Source: Thiocapsa rosea (GTDB lineage Bacteria; Pseudomonadota; Gammaproteobacteria; Chromatiales; Chromatiaceae). From it: a stretch of DNA of 64,000 nt. Position numbers and translations under genes: made by a program. Below the pieces are notes generated by a model. That model worked only from the letters and a program-made list of their open reading frames with translations. It made no database searches and was not told the origin of the DNA. The stretch covers positions 2,336,501 to 2,400,500 of the forward strand of contig NZ_RBXL01000001.1 in NCBI RefSeq assembly GCF_003634315.1, given 5' to 3'. Position 1 is the stretch's first letter, and each line of letters starts with the position of its first letter. Positions 28,005 through 36,924 of the stretch are shown piece by piece.

Positions 28005-29534
28005 ATGACCCAGTCCATCCTCGTCGGCAAAGGGCCCGAGCCGGTCTCGATTCTCTCGCGCATGGCCAACCGTCACGGTCTGGTCGCGGGTGCGACGGGT
28101 ACGGGTAAGACGGTGACCCTGCAGCGGCTCGCCGAGCAATTCAGTCGCATCGGCGTGCCCGTATTCCTTGCCGACATCAAGGGCGATCTTGCGGGTATCA
28201 GCCAGCCCGGCGGCGGAAATCGGCGTGTCGCCGAGCGTGTTGCCGAGATGGGTCTGGAGCAGGAGGAAGGTTTCGTCTTTGCGGGCAATCCGGTGATGTT
28301 CTGGGACATCCAGGGTGAGCAGGGTCACCCCGTCCGCACCACCTTGACCGAGATGGGGCCTCTGCTCCTGTCGCGTTTGCTCAATCTCAACGAGGTACAG
28401 GAAGGCGTCATCAATATCGTCTTCCATGTCGCCGACGAGAACGGCTGGCTGCTCCTCGATCTGAAGGATCTGCGGGCACTGTTGGCGCATGTGGCCGAGA
28501 ACGCCGCGGAGCTCCAGACCCGTTACGGCAACGTCTCCTCGGCGAGCGTGGGCGCAATCCAGCGCCGCCTGCTGGTCATCGAGAAGCAGGGCGGAGATCT
28601 CCTCTTCGGCGAGCCCGCGCTCGCGTTGCAGGACATGATGCAGACCGACGAGCAGGGTCACGGCTACATCAACATCCTGGCCGCGGACACGCTGATCCAC
28701 TCCCCGGCGATCTACTCCACCTTCCTGCTCTGGCTCCTCTCCGAGCTGTTCGAGGAGCTGCCCGAGGCGGGTGACCAGGACAAGCCCAAGCTGGTCTTCT
28801 TCTTCGACGAGGCGCATCTGCTCTTCAAGGACGCACCGAAGGTCCTCTTGGACAAGATCGAGCAGGTCGTGCGGCTGATCCGCTCCAAGGGTGTCGGGGT
28901 CTATTTCGTGACACAGAATCCGATGGATGTCCCGGAGACGGTTCTCGGGCAGCTCGGCAACCGTATCCAGCACGCCTTGCGCGCCTTCACGCCGCGCGAC
29001 CAGCGCGCGGTGCGGGTTGCCGCGGAGACCTTCCGGCAAAATCCGGCGCTGAATACCGAGGCCACCATCACCGCACTCGGCGTCGGCGAGGCGCTCGTCT
29101 CGACCCTCGACGAGCAGGGGATTCCCGGGATCGTCCAGCGGGTGAATGTCGCGCCGCCCGGAAGCCATCTCGGCCCCATCGCGCCCGGGGTTCGCAAGGC
29201 CGTCATGGATCAGTCGCTGGTGAAGGGCGTCTACGACGTCACGATCGACCGCGTCTCCGCCTACGAGATCCTGGAGCAACGTGCCGAGCAGGCCGCCGCG
29301 GCCTCGGCCGCGCCCGATATCCCGGATCTGTCCGAGTATCTCGGCCGCGGCGGCAAGACCGTCCAGACATCATCGACCGGCAAGGCCCCCGCCCGACGCG
29401 CGAGCACACGCCAGACCCCGGTCGAGGCCTTCGCGACCAGCGCCATGCGCTCGCTCGGCAGCCAGATCGGTCGACAGTTGGTGCGCGGGATCATGGGTTC
29501 GCTAACCGGAGGGAGCACCCGCGGGCGTAGGTGA
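28005..29534 (+). CDS. HerA-like ATPase, DUF853 (YjgR) family
   Basis: 509 residues. Walker A G-A-T-G-T-G-K-T (29-36), Walker B L-V-F-F-F-D-E-A-H-L-L-F near residue 265 and an arginine-finger region are typical of the HerA/FtsK superfamily; the length and C-terminal DUF853 region match E. coli YjgR. Hexameric DNA or protein translocase activity is likely, function unknown. The ATG at 28005 has GGAG nine bases upstream. The C-terminal 60 residues are Ala/Arg-rich. Confidence 0.9.
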   Translation: MTQSILVGKGPEPVSILSRMANRHGLVAGATGTGKTVTLQRLAEQFSRIGVPVFLADIKGDLAGISQPGGGNRRVAERVAEMGLEQEEGFVFAGNPVMFWDIQGEQGHPVRTTLTEMGPLLLSRLLNLNEVQEGVINIVFHVADENGWLLLDLKDLRALLAHVAENAAELQTRYGNVSSASVGAIQRRLLVIEKQGGDLLFGEPALALQDMMQTDEQGHGYINILAADTLIHSPAIYSTFLLWLLSELFEELPEAGDQDKPKLVFFFDEAHLLFKDAPKVLLDKIEQVVRLIRSKGVGVYFVTQNPMDVPETVLGQLGNRIQHALRAFTPRDQRAVRVAAETFRQNPALNTEATITALGVGEALVSTLDEQGIPGIVQRVNVAPPGSHLGPIAPGVRKAVMDQSLVKGVYDVTIDRVSAYEILEQRAEQAAAASAAPDIPDLSEYLGRGGKTVQTSSTGKAPARRASTRQTPVEAFATSAMRSLGSQIGRQLVRGIMGSLTGGSTRGRR

Positions 29535-29689
29535 CGCCTCGGTACGGCAGATCGGAGCTAATATTTCGCCGACGGCCTGCAGCATCATCGGCGTCGACCG
29601 CGCGATCCCATCCTTGAAAGAGTCGGTTTCCTGGTCGATCCTATCCTACAGTGTACGATCGAGGTGCAAACCGACCCGGAGGAGATGCC

Positions 29690-30784
29690 ATGTACGTCGT
29701 CACCAACCGCAAGGTCAACGCTCGCAAGGAAGGTTTGGATGTCTTCGGCAATACGCCGAACACGGTCGGCCCCAATGAGCTGCGGCTCGTCAAGGTCACC
29801 AAGCAGGGTTCTCACTACGCCACCGAGCTGCTCACCGACAAGCTGACGCAGGCCGAGGTGCGGGAGCTGAAGCGACGACACGCGCTCGACATCGACGAGC
29901 GGGCGGATTGGTACGCGAGCCTGCGGGTCGCCTGCGATCTCATGGAGCAGGCGGCACGCGAGAAGCGTCATCTGCTGGTCTTTGTCCACGGTTACAACAA
30001 CGACATGAAGGACGTGCTGAGCACGGCCGAGACGCTCGAGGCGCTCTACGATGTTCTTGTTCTGCCCTTCAGTTGGCCGGCGAACGGCGGTGGACCGGTC
30101 AGCGGGACGGCGGCCTACCTCGACGACAAGCAGGATGCGCGGGTCTCGATGGACGCGTTGAACCGCTTCTTCGAGAAGGTGCAGCTCTACCATGAAAAGC
30201 TGACCGAGGCACGTCGTGATGCCTTGTGGCAACAGGCGATGGCGGAAGACGGCGATCGCGGCAATCGGGAGGCGGTTCATGCGCGCTTCACCCAATTGTT
30301 GGCCGAGGATTGCAAGGTGACGCTCAATTTGATGTGCCACAGCATGGGCAGCTATGTTCTGAAATACGCCCTGCAACCCACTGCTGCAGCCGCCGCACGA
30401 TTGATTTTCGACAATGTCTCGCTGGTGGCTGCCGATACGAACAATGCGGCACACGAGACCTGGGTTCAGCGCATCCAGGCCCGCAATCGTCTCTATATCG
30501 TCATCAATGAGAACGACTCTGCCCTTGCCTGGTCGCGTCGCAAGCCGGGTGATGCGCAGCGGGCGCGGCTCGGCCATTACCTCAAGAACCTGTTTGCGGC
30601 GAATGCACGCTATATCGATATCACCCGTGCCGATGGCGTGGGCAATGCGCACGGTTACTTCGCGGGCGAGCCGGTAGCGCGTAACCCGGCGCTCAAGGCC
30701 GTGTTCAGCGATGCCTTCGAAGGCGGGCGGGCGGAGGATCGGTTGTCCTATGCGGCCGATATCAACGCATATCGGTTGATTTAA
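29690..30784 (+). CDS. Alpha/beta hydrolase, DUF900-like
   Basis: 364 residues. The oxyanion-loop motif F-V-H-G-Y-N-N (H100) and the nucleophile elbow C-H-S-M-G (S218) mark an alpha/beta hydrolase of the DUF900 type; a late Asp and a His near the end could complete the triad. The ATG at 29690 has an excellent GGAGGAG site five bases away. No signal peptide, so cytosolic. Its TAA stop (30782-30784) lies inside the first bases of a composite repeat. Substrate unknown. Confidence 0.8.
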   Translation: MYVVTNRKVNARKEGLDVFGNTPNTVGPNELRLVKVTKQGSHYATELLTDKLTQAEVRELKRRHALDIDERADWYASLRVACDLMEQAAREKRHLLVFVHGYNNDMKDVLSTAETLEALYDVLVLPFSWPANGGGPVSGTAAYLDDKQDARVSMDALNRFFEKVQLYHEKLTEARRDALWQQAMAEDGDRGNREAVHARFTQLLAEDCKVTLNLMCHSMGSYVLKYALQPTAAAAARLIFDNVSLVAADTNNAAHETWVQRIQARNRLYIVINENDSALAWSRRKPGDAQRARLGHYLKNLFAANARYIDITRADGVGNAHGYFAGEPVARNPALKAVFSDAFEGGRAEDRLSYAADINAYRLI

Positions 30785-30860
30785 ACCGCGCCTAGAGCGA
30801 GATGTTCATTTTCGCGTGAGTTCGACGTTCGGTGCATCCACGGCCCTTAGCGGCGACGCG

Positions 30861-32353
30861 GGCTCTCCCGGATCTCAGGGAACGCCAAGTTTAGTAAAAT
30901 CAGTGTTCTACGCAGCCAATCTTGGTAAACTTCCATTCGAACGCTTTTAACTCAATGGAAAACCGATGATTGACCAGAGCCAACTCCTGCGCCTGCTCGG
31001 ACTGCCGCAGATCGCCATCGACCGCGTCGAGATCACGGACGCCGCTGTGCTGGAAATTCATGTGCACAGCACCGAGGAGGGCACGCAGTGCCGGAGCTGC
31101 GGCCGACGCATCACTGAGCCGCATGGACTCGGTGAAGAACGGCGGTTGCGCCATCTGTCGATCTTCGAGCATCGCACCGAAATTCTCATTCGTCCCAAAC
31201 GGTATCGCTGCCCCGATTGCCGGGATCATCCCACCACCACCCAACGGGTGGACTGGTACGACCCGCGCAGCGGCTTCACCCGTGCGTTCGAACACAGCCT
31301 GATGCGCGCCCTGATCAACAGCACCCTGGAAGACGTCGCGCACAAGGAGGCCGTCACCCCGGAGCACCTCGACGGTATTCTCGATCGGTGCGTCCCGAGC
31401 CAGATCGACTGGACGACGCTCACGGCGCTGCCCGTGCTCGGGCTCGACGAGATCGCCTTGACCAAAGGCCACGGCAATTTCGTGGTGATCGTCAGCGCCA
31501 GGGTCGAGGACACCCTGAGCATCCTCGCCGTGCTCAAGGACCGTAAGCGCGCGACCATCGAGGCGTTTTTGCGCACGATCCCAAAATCCTTGCGGCGCAC
31601 CGTTCGCGTCGTGTGCACCGACCTGTACAGCGGCTTCATCGGTGCGGCCAAGGCCGTCTTCGGCACGCACGTCGCCATCTGCGCCGATCGCTTCCATGTC
31701 GCGCGTTTGTATCGCGACGCCGTGGAGACGTTGCGCAAGACAGAACTGCGCCGGCTCAAGCGCGACCTGTCGAAAACCGAGTACGGCGGGCTCAAGAACG
31801 TCCATTGGATCCTGCGCAAGCGCGAATCCGACTTGAGCGCCGAGGAACGGCGGATCCGCGCCCGGTTGTTCGCCTATTCCCCGCAACTCGCGCAAGCTCA
31901 TGCCCTCAGCCAAGCCCTCACCGAGGTCTACGACATGCCCCTGTCCAAAGGTCAGGCCAAGCGCAAACTCAGTGGCTGGATGCGACGGGTCAAGAACGCC
32001 GAGATGACGTGTTTTCAATCCTTCCTGAAAACGTTGCGCCGTCATTGGGACGAGATCACCAATTATTTTACCGAACGACACACGAGCGGTTTCGTCGAAG
32101 GTCTCAACAACAAGATCAAAGTATTAAAACGGCGGTGCTATGGCTTGAGCAACCTGCGCCGGCTCTACCAGAGGGTGTACCTCGATCTGTGCGGTTATCG
32201 GGTTTTCGCGCGCTGATCAATGAAAAACAACCGCTTAAAAATGGCTTGGACGGGGTGCGTCCAGCGATATTTTCAACCAACGTGTTCGGTCAAAATGACT
32301 ACAACGTCATGTTTTTAAATATTTTAGCGCTTTCCCTGAATTCCGGGAGAGCC
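30861..32353 (+). mobile_element. ISL3-family insertion sequence, complete
   Basis: 1493 bp. Terminal inverted repeats at 30861-30882 and 32332-32353 match at 20 of 22 positions, both beginning GGCTCTCCCGGA. A perfect 8-bp target duplication, GCGACGCG, flanks it (30853-30860 and 32354-32361), the size expected for ISL3. One transposase gene fills it. The target is a dispersed repeat, so no gene is broken. Confidence 0.97.
30966..32216 (+). CDS. ISL3-family transposase
   Basis: 416 residues, full length. An N-terminal zinc-binding region (C-R-S-C-G near residue 40 and Y-R-C-P-D-C near 80) precedes the helix-turn-helix and the DDE core: G-L-D-E-I-A for the first Asp, V-C-T-D-L-Y-S-G for the second, and E-G-L-N-N-K-I-K for the Glu. 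All catalytic residues are present and the frame is intact, so the element may be active. Confidence 0.95.
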   Translation: MIDQSQLLRLLGLPQIAIDRVEITDAAVLEIHVHSTEEGTQCRSCGRRITEPHGLGEERRLRHLSIFEHRTEILIRPKRYRCPDCRDHPTTTQRVDWYDPRSGFTRAFEHSLMRALINSTLEDVAHKEAVTPEHLDGILDRCVPSQIDWTTLTALPVLGLDEIALTKGHGNFVVIVSARVEDTLSILAVLKDRKRATIEAFLRTIPKSLRRTVRVVCTDLYSGFIGAAKAVFGTHVAICADRFHVARLYRDAVETLRKTELRRLKRDLSKTEYGGLKNVHWILRKRESDLSAEERRIRARLFAYSPQLAQAHALSQALTEVYDMPLSKGQAKRKLSGWMRRVKNAEMTCFQSFLKTLRRHWDEITNYFTERHTSGFVEGLNNKIKVLKRRCYGLSNLRRLYQRVYLDLCGYRVFAR

Positions 32354-32570
32354 GCGACGCGGTTTAGAATTGTATATTTTTTAATATCTTAAGCTGCGCA
32401 GGCTCCGGCAATTATCGGATCCTGCGCGGCCAAGCCAATCCGACAAACTATGCATACCGCACCGGGCGCGGTTTAAAAAGCTCAAATTCTAAACCGCGTC
32501 TCGCCAAGATCAAGGAAGTCTCCGACGCTGGATACGAAATGAAAATTACGCATTTCGCTCTGGACGCGGT

Positions 32571-32924
32571 TTAAAGCAGCACGCTCACCAGTCGCACGGC
32601 CGAGCGCTCGACGGCCTTCTGCATGACGGCGCCGACGAGGGCCTTGCCGAAAGCCTCATGCACGCGAGTCTTCCCCGTATCGGTTCGGATGGTGGCACCG
32701 AGGCAGCCCACCTGCTCGAGCCTCTCCAGGATCTGCACCTGGGTCAGGCGTTCGGGCTCATAGTGGACGGTGATGCTGCCCGCGCGCGGATTCACGCGGA
32801 CCTCGCGGACGCCCTCGGTGGCGAGCAGCTCACCTTCGGCCAAGCGTGCGCTCACCGGGTCGCAACGAAACGAGCCGGAACGGATCCGTAGGCGGCCGGG
32901 GACGTGATGGATATAGTGGCTCAT
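32571..32924 (-). CDS. HMA2-like domain protein
   Basis: 117 residues with a ferredoxin-like heavy-metal-associated fold but no C-x-x-C metal motif; it opens H-H-V-P-G-R-L-R-I-R, the HMA2 hallmark. The same G-R-L-R-L-R motif opens the P-type ATPase at 33676-35835, so this may be a detached partner domain of that transporter. It lies about 1 kb downstream of the ATPase gene on the same strand, with a cupin gene on the other strand between. Its stop codon is supplied by a B repeat unit. Confidence 0.75.
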   Translation of the reverse strand: MSHYIHHVPGRLRIRSGSFRCDPVSARLAEGELLATEGVREVRVNPRAGSITVHYEPERLTQVQILERLEQVGCLGATIRTDTGKTRVHEAFGKALVGAVMQKAVERSAVRLVSVLL

Positions 32925-33154
32925 GGACGCATGCCTCGCGATGGAAGACCAGATGACGACACACGCATGGTATGACCGGTTTCAGGCAAATGCAAATCCT
33001 TCGCATTCCCGGTATGCTTGCGGGGTCTTCGGCTTCCCGAGACAGGTTCTCGACCGGGCGTCTCGCGCCGATCGCTTCCGGCGGTCGGCCCTGAGCAGGG
33101 GCAGCAGCGCTTGGCCGGGCCATGACATCAGCTTCGAAGGTGAGATTGAGAACG

Positions 33155-33526
33155 ATGAAAAACGACGATGATTGGTTGGTCTTTCAGCTCGAAGACCTGA
33201 TGGCGCGCGTCGAGCCGGGAACCCTGTCGCTCAAGGAGTTTCTGCGCACCCCTTCGCTCAGCTGCTCCGTCTACCACCTCCCCGTCGGATCGCGCGACAT
33301 GGCGAGCGCGCACGAGGAGGACGAGCTTTATCTGGTGCTCGGGGGGCGCGGGCGACTGCGGGTCGGGGAGAGCGAGCACGCGGTCCGCGAAGGCACGCTG
33401 ATGTACGTGCATGCAGCCTGTGACCACACCTTTTTCGACGTCGAGGAGGATCTGACCGTCCTGGTCTTTTTCGGTGCGCCGGTCCGCCTAAAGCGTGCCG
33501 GGAGCACCGATGAGGACGTTGACTGA
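33155..33526 (+). CDS. Small cupin-domain protein
   Basis: 123 residues from ATG 33155. Cupin motif 1 is partial (H-E-E-D-E-L-Y-L-V-L-x-G-x-G), with H and E present, and motif 2 ends at A-C-D-H-T-F. It faces the HMA2-like gene head to head and could share its promoter region. Function unknown. Confidence 0.75.
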   Translation: MKNDDDWLVFQLEDLMARVEPGTLSLKEFLRTPSLSCSVYHLPVGSRDMASAHEEDELYLVLGGRGRLRVGESEHAVREGTLMYVHAACDHTFFDVEEDLTVLVFFGAPVRLKRAGSTDEDVD

Positions 33527-33559
33527 TGCCGGTATTCCGGGGCAATACATGTGTCTTGG

Positions 33560-33680
33560 AGTTGGCGCGGTTTAAGCCTTTAAATTCATCACTTGAACCG
33601 CGTCCCCTCCGGCGCGCGTAGATGCGCGCGAGATCGCGTACGAGTAACAAGAACGCATATCCCGCCGGACGCGGTTCAAT
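33560..33680 (-). repeat. Composite repeat with truncated A unit and divergent B unit
   Basis: Only the last ~11 bp of an A unit (GGCGCGGTTTAA) remain at 33563-33574; the AT-rich spacer follows, then a B-like unit 33593-33679 whose ends read TTGAACCGCG and CGCGGTTCAA. The stop of the P-type ATPase gene (TCA on plus, 33676-33678) is formed by the terminal GGTTCAA. Confidence 0.8.
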
Positions 33681-35835
33681 GACTGGCGATGCCTTTGATC
33701 TGCTCGAGCCGGGCACTCACCGCCACGTCGGTTTCCCCTTCGAGCCGCACACCCTTGAGCGCATTGAAAAGGATTCCGATGGTGGTGCCGTTGTGCAGGA
33801 GGGCGCTCGCGACCGGCGAGAGGACGCCGCCGATCGCGCCGGCCAGGATGCCGGTGTTGATCCCGATGGCCGCGCGGAAGTTGCCGCGGATCAGGGTCAT
33901 GGTCTTGGTGGCGATCTCGCGGGCGTCGGCCACGGCGCCGAGTCGGTCGTCCATCAGCAGGATGTCGGCGGTGGCGCGGGCGATGTCCGCGCCGCGCGGC
34001 ATGGCGATGCCGACATCGGCGGCGACCAGTGCAGGGCCGTCGTTCACACCGTCGCCGACGAAGGCGACCCGGCTGCCGTCCGCCTGGAAACGGGTGATCA
34101 GATCGGCCTTCTCCTCCGGTGCGACCTCCGCGTAGAAGGCGTCGAGACCCAGCTCGCGGGCGAGGGCTTCGGCCTTCTGGCGGCGGTCGCCCGTGATCAT
34201 CACCAGGCGACGAATCCCTTGGGTCCGCAGACGCTCAAGCGTCTCGCGTGTCTCCGCCCGCAAGGTGTCGCGTAGGGCGATCAGCCCGACTGGCCCGTGC
34301 GCGTTGCCGACGAAGAGCAGGATCTTGCCTTCCTCTTCGAGCCGGGCGATTTCCTCGGCATGGTCGTCGAACGCGATGCCGCGATGCTCTTCCAGATAGT
34401 GACGACTGCCGACCAGGATCTGCTTGCCCTGCACCTCTGCGGACAGACCGTGCGCGACCAGGTAATCGACCTCGCCGTGCGAGATATGCTGCAGATCGCG
34501 CGAGCGCGCCGCCTCCACGACAGCGTTGGCCACCGGATGCGAAGCATGCTCCTCGACCGAGGCGACGAGCGCGAGGAGTGCAGTCTCGGTGCAGCTCGCC
34601 TGTGCGTTCAGCACCACGACATCCGTGACCGCGAGCTCGCTGTGGGTCAGCGTGCCGGTCTTGTCGAAGACGATGGTGTCGACACCTGCGAGGTGCTCGA
34701 TCGCCTCGCCGCCCTTCATGAGCACACCGTGAGCGGCCGCCTGATACATCCCGGATTTGAAGGCCACCGGCGTGCCCAGCTTCAGGGCGCAGGAGTAATC
34801 GACCAGAAAGACCGACTGCAATCGGGTCAGGTTGCGGGTCAACCCATAGACGGCCGCGCCTGTACCCAGCGTCAGATAGACCCGCTGATCGGCGAGCCGG
34901 TCGGCCTCGCGCTGGGTGTCGGAGCGCTTGTCGAGCGATTCCTGGATGAAACGCGAAATGCGTGCGGTCGTGGTCTCCTCGCCGACCTGGGTAGCCTCGA
35001 TGTGCAGGCGACCCTCGATCAGGACCGAGCCGGAGACCGCACGCAAGGGCGCCTCTTTGCGGACCGGGACATCCTCCCCGGTGACCGCGGCTTGATTCAC
35101 CAGTGCGCTGCCGCCGACCACCCGGCCGTCGACCGGAATGGTCTCGCCGGGGCCGACCTGGACGACCTCGCCGGCGATGACTTGATCCCCCGGTACCTGT
35201 ATCAGCTCGCCCTCGCGCTCGACCCAAGCCATCGCGGGCTCCGGTCGGAGCAGTTTTCGCAGCAGTCGGTCGGACTGCCGCTCGGTACGCCGCTCCAGAA
35301 AGTTGCCCAGCGAGAGCAGGAAATCGGTGATGTTTGCCGTGTAGAGCTCGCCTCTGGCCGCCGAGAGGCCGATCGCGAGGGCGTCCAGCACCTCCACCTT
35401 GATGCCCTTGCGGACCAGCGTTTCGGCGCCGGTCCCAAGGGTCGAGGCCACGTTGGCCGCCGTGAGAGCGATCTGGAGCGGGCGACTGAGGAAAGGCAGG
35501 AGGGCGATGGTCGCCAGATTGGTGACCATCGGCGCGATCTCGGCCTCGCGCGATCTGCCGGCCGCGAGTCTCGGTTCCTGCGTCGGGGTGTAGGACTCAA
35601 GCCGCTGCAGGACGGTCTCGCGCGCCCCGATGGACTCCCGATACGCGACGACCAGCGTACGCGCACTGCGATTGGCGCGCGCTGCGGTCACCACGCCGAG
35701 CGGGTCCATCCAGTCTTCCAAGTCTTCGGGCTCGACGCCCGGTCCGCCGAGTGCGGGGATACGCAAACGCAAACGCCCCGGGATCTCGTGGACGATCCGG
35801 TAGCTCAGGTCAAAGGCGGGTGAGTCGAAGTCCAT
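33676..35835 (-). CDS. Heavy-metal P-type ATPase (HMA2 N-terminus)
   Basis: 719 residues. An N-terminal HMA2-like domain (I-P-G-R-L-R-L-R, about 18-25) precedes the P1B core: T-G-E 252-254 (actuator), D-K-T-G-T 391-395 (phosphorylated Asp), H433-P434, and G-D-G-V-N-D 594-599. The usual C-P-C metal motif in the sixth helix is replaced by S-C-A (348-350, in V-D-Y-S-C-A-L-K-L-G-T-P), so the ion is unlikely to be the usual Cu or Zn. Start at ATG 35835 is chosen by homology. Last gene of a five-gene minus-strand operon. It would move metal across the inner membrane. Confidence 0.9.
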   Translation of the reverse strand: MDFDSPAFDLSYRIVHEIPGRLRLRIPALGGPGVEPEDLEDWMDPLGVVTAARANRSARTLVVAYRESIGARETVLQRLESYTPTQEPRLAAGRSREAEIAPMVTNLATIALLPFLSRPLQIALTAANVASTLGTGAETLVRKGIKVEVLDALAIGLSAARGELYTANITDFLLSLGNFLERRTERQSDRLLRKLLRPEPAMAWVEREGELIQVPGDQVIAGEVVQVGPGETIPVDGRVVGGSALVNQAAVTGEDVPVRKEAPLRAVSGSVLIEGRLHIEATQVGEETTTARISRFIQESLDKRSDTQREADRLADQRVYLTLGTGAAVYGLTRNLTRLQSVFLVDYSCALKLGTPVAFKSGMYQAAAHGVLMKGGEAIEHLAGVDTIVFDKTGTLTHSELAVTDVVVLNAQASCTETALLALVASVEEHASHPVANAVVEAARSRDLQHISHGEVDYLVAHGLSAEVQGKQILVGSRHYLEEHRGIAFDDHAEEIARLEEEGKILLFVGNAHGPVGLIALRDTLRAETRETLERLRTQGIRRLVMITGDRRQKAEALARELGLDAFYAEVAPEEKADLITRFQADGSRVAFVGDGVNDGPALVAADVGIAMPRGADIARATADILLMDDRLGAVADAREIATKTMTLIRGNFRAAIGINTGILAGAIGGVLSPVASALLHNGTTIGILFNALKGVRLEGETDVAVSARLEQIKGIASH

Positions 35836-35851
35836 CGCGCGAGGAGGCGTT

Positions 35852-36301
35852 CTAGCCGGCATCTTTACCGGCATCGGTCTTGGATTGAGCCGCGTGATGC
35901 AGCTCCGCCTCTGCGTCATGGAAGCGCTCCTTGGCTTCTTCGATTCCGCTCTGCAGCGCCGACCACACCTGCACAACCCCTTTGATTGCGGTGCGCTGCA
36001 CGCTCTCGTTGGTCAGCAGATAGGTCGCGGCAGCGCCGATCAGCAAGCCCTTCAGGAAGCGATCATTGCCGAAGTTCAAGAAGGAGCTTTGCTGCTGGGG
36101 GTAGCCGTACCCCGCCTGCACTGCCCCGTAACCTTGCCCATAGCCTGCGCCGGTGTTGGTCGACCCGTAAACGGGCGCGCCGACCATTTGCGGACCTTGT
36201 CCGCCGGCCGCTGTCTGACCGGCCGCCTGACCCTGCGCCGCAGTTGCGCCCATGCCGGGTGCCATCGGGTAACCATAGGAGGGGTGATAAGAGCTGCTCA
36301 T
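35852..36301 (-). CDS. Gly/Pro/Gln-rich protein with one membrane segment (paralog 1)
   Basis: 149 residues from ATG 36301. The first ~70 are low-complexity, with Tyr-Gly-Gln repeats; a hydrophobic segment F-L-K-G-L-L-I-G-A-A-A-T-Y-L-L-T-N-E-S-V-Q follows; the C-terminus is an acidic/basic helix (A-K-E-R-F-H-D-A-E-A-E-L-H-H) that could form a coiled coil. It shares the F-x-K-G-x-L-x-G-A-A-A ... L-T-N-E-S-V-Q core with the protein at 36917-37732. It lies 16 bp before the P-type ATPase gene. No known function. Confidence 0.75.
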   Translation of the reverse strand: MSSSYHPSYGYPMAPGMGATAAQGQAAGQTAAGGQGPQMVGAPVYGSTNTGAGYGQGYGAVQAGYGYPQQQSSFLNFGNDRFLKGLLIGAAATYLLTNESVQRTAIKGVVQVWSALQSGIEEAKERFHDAEAELHHAAQSKTDAGKDAG

Positions 36302-36392
36302 GCCGATCCGTCTCCGTGTAGATGTGCCGTCAACGTTGTCGCTGATCGGTCGATAATGGTAAGGGACTAGACTCACGGGTGCTTCCGGGGCC

Positions 36393-36578
36393 TTACGCCT
36401 GGTCCTGTGTCGGTGCGACAGCCGGTGAGGATTGGGTGTCCGGGGTCTCGGGTCTTGCTCGAGCCTTGAGGATGGATCGGGCAAGCAAGACGAGTGCTGC
36501 ACCGGCGAGGAGACCTCCGATCCCTTCGACCAGATGCTTGTGAACCCCGTGGCGTTGACGCTGGCGCTGATCACTCAT
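36393..36578 (-). CDS. Small single-pass membrane protein (61 aa)
   Basis: 61 residues from ATG 36578, with AGGA nine bases upstream. A basic N-terminus (R-Q-R-Q-R-H-G-V-H-K-H) leads into one membrane helix (G-G-L-L-A-G-A-A-L-V-L-L-A). It overlaps the end of the MamC-like gene by eight bases, so it belongs to the operon. No family recognised. Confidence 0.65.
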   Translation of the reverse strand: MSDQRQRQRHGVHKHLVEGIGGLLAGAALVLLARSILKARARPETPDTQSSPAVAPTQDQA

Positions 36579-36924
36579 CGGGATCCGTCCTGGCGTCTGC
36601 CCATCGTTGCAGGCCGTAAAGCGCCAGCGTGCCCGCGGCAAACATCACGCCGAGGCGCAACAACCCTTGCTCGGCGATGCCGGATGCAGCCGCTCCGCCG
36701 ATAGCGGTGGCGACGGCCGCGGTCACGGCCGTCTTACCGGTCTCGCCGAACGCGGCAGCCGCGGTGACCTCACCGGACTGGACGCGTTGCAGGTTTGCGG
36801 CGGCGGCGAGGCTGCCTCCGACGACCGCGCCCAGGGTGGCGAGCCGGACCAGCGTCGCGCAGTCGGTCCCGCCGGGCGGGATCCCGGGTTGAGCCGGCGT
36901 CTGAACGAGATAGGTATCAGACAT
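36571..36924 (-). CDS. MamC (Mms13)-like membrane protein
   Basis: 117 residues from ATG 36924, with CGGAG eight bases upstream. Two hydrophobic Gly/Ala-rich helices flank a short polar loop; the pattern G-A-V-V-G-G-S-L-A-A-A-A-N ... E-T-G-K-T-A-V-T-A-A-V-A-T-A resembles the magnetosome protein MamC, in which an equivalent loop binds magnetite. No other magnetosome gene (mamAB type) is in the window. It overlaps its neighbours by eight bases on each side. Similarity is judged by eye; a metal-compartment role is inference. Confidence 0.6.
   Translation of the reverse strand: MSDTYLVQTPAQPGIPPGGTDCATLVRLATLGAVVGGSLAAAANLQRVQSGEVTAAAAFGETGKTAVTAAVATAIGGAAASGIAEQGLLRLGVMFAAGTLALYGLQRWADARTDPDE

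Larger units (their letters stand above)
30781..32574 (+). repeat. Composite repeat B-A plus an extra B unit, interrupted by an ISL3 element
   Basis: B unit 30781-30860 continued at 32362-32366, AT-rich spacer, A unit 32389-32476, then a second B unit in the opposite orientation at 32490-32574. When the IS and one copy of GCGACGCG are removed, the first B unit is intact and matches the B units at 2503 and 37857. It supplies the stop of the DUF900-like gene at the left and of the HMA2-like gene (TTA on plus, 32571-32573) at the right. Confidence 0.9.
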
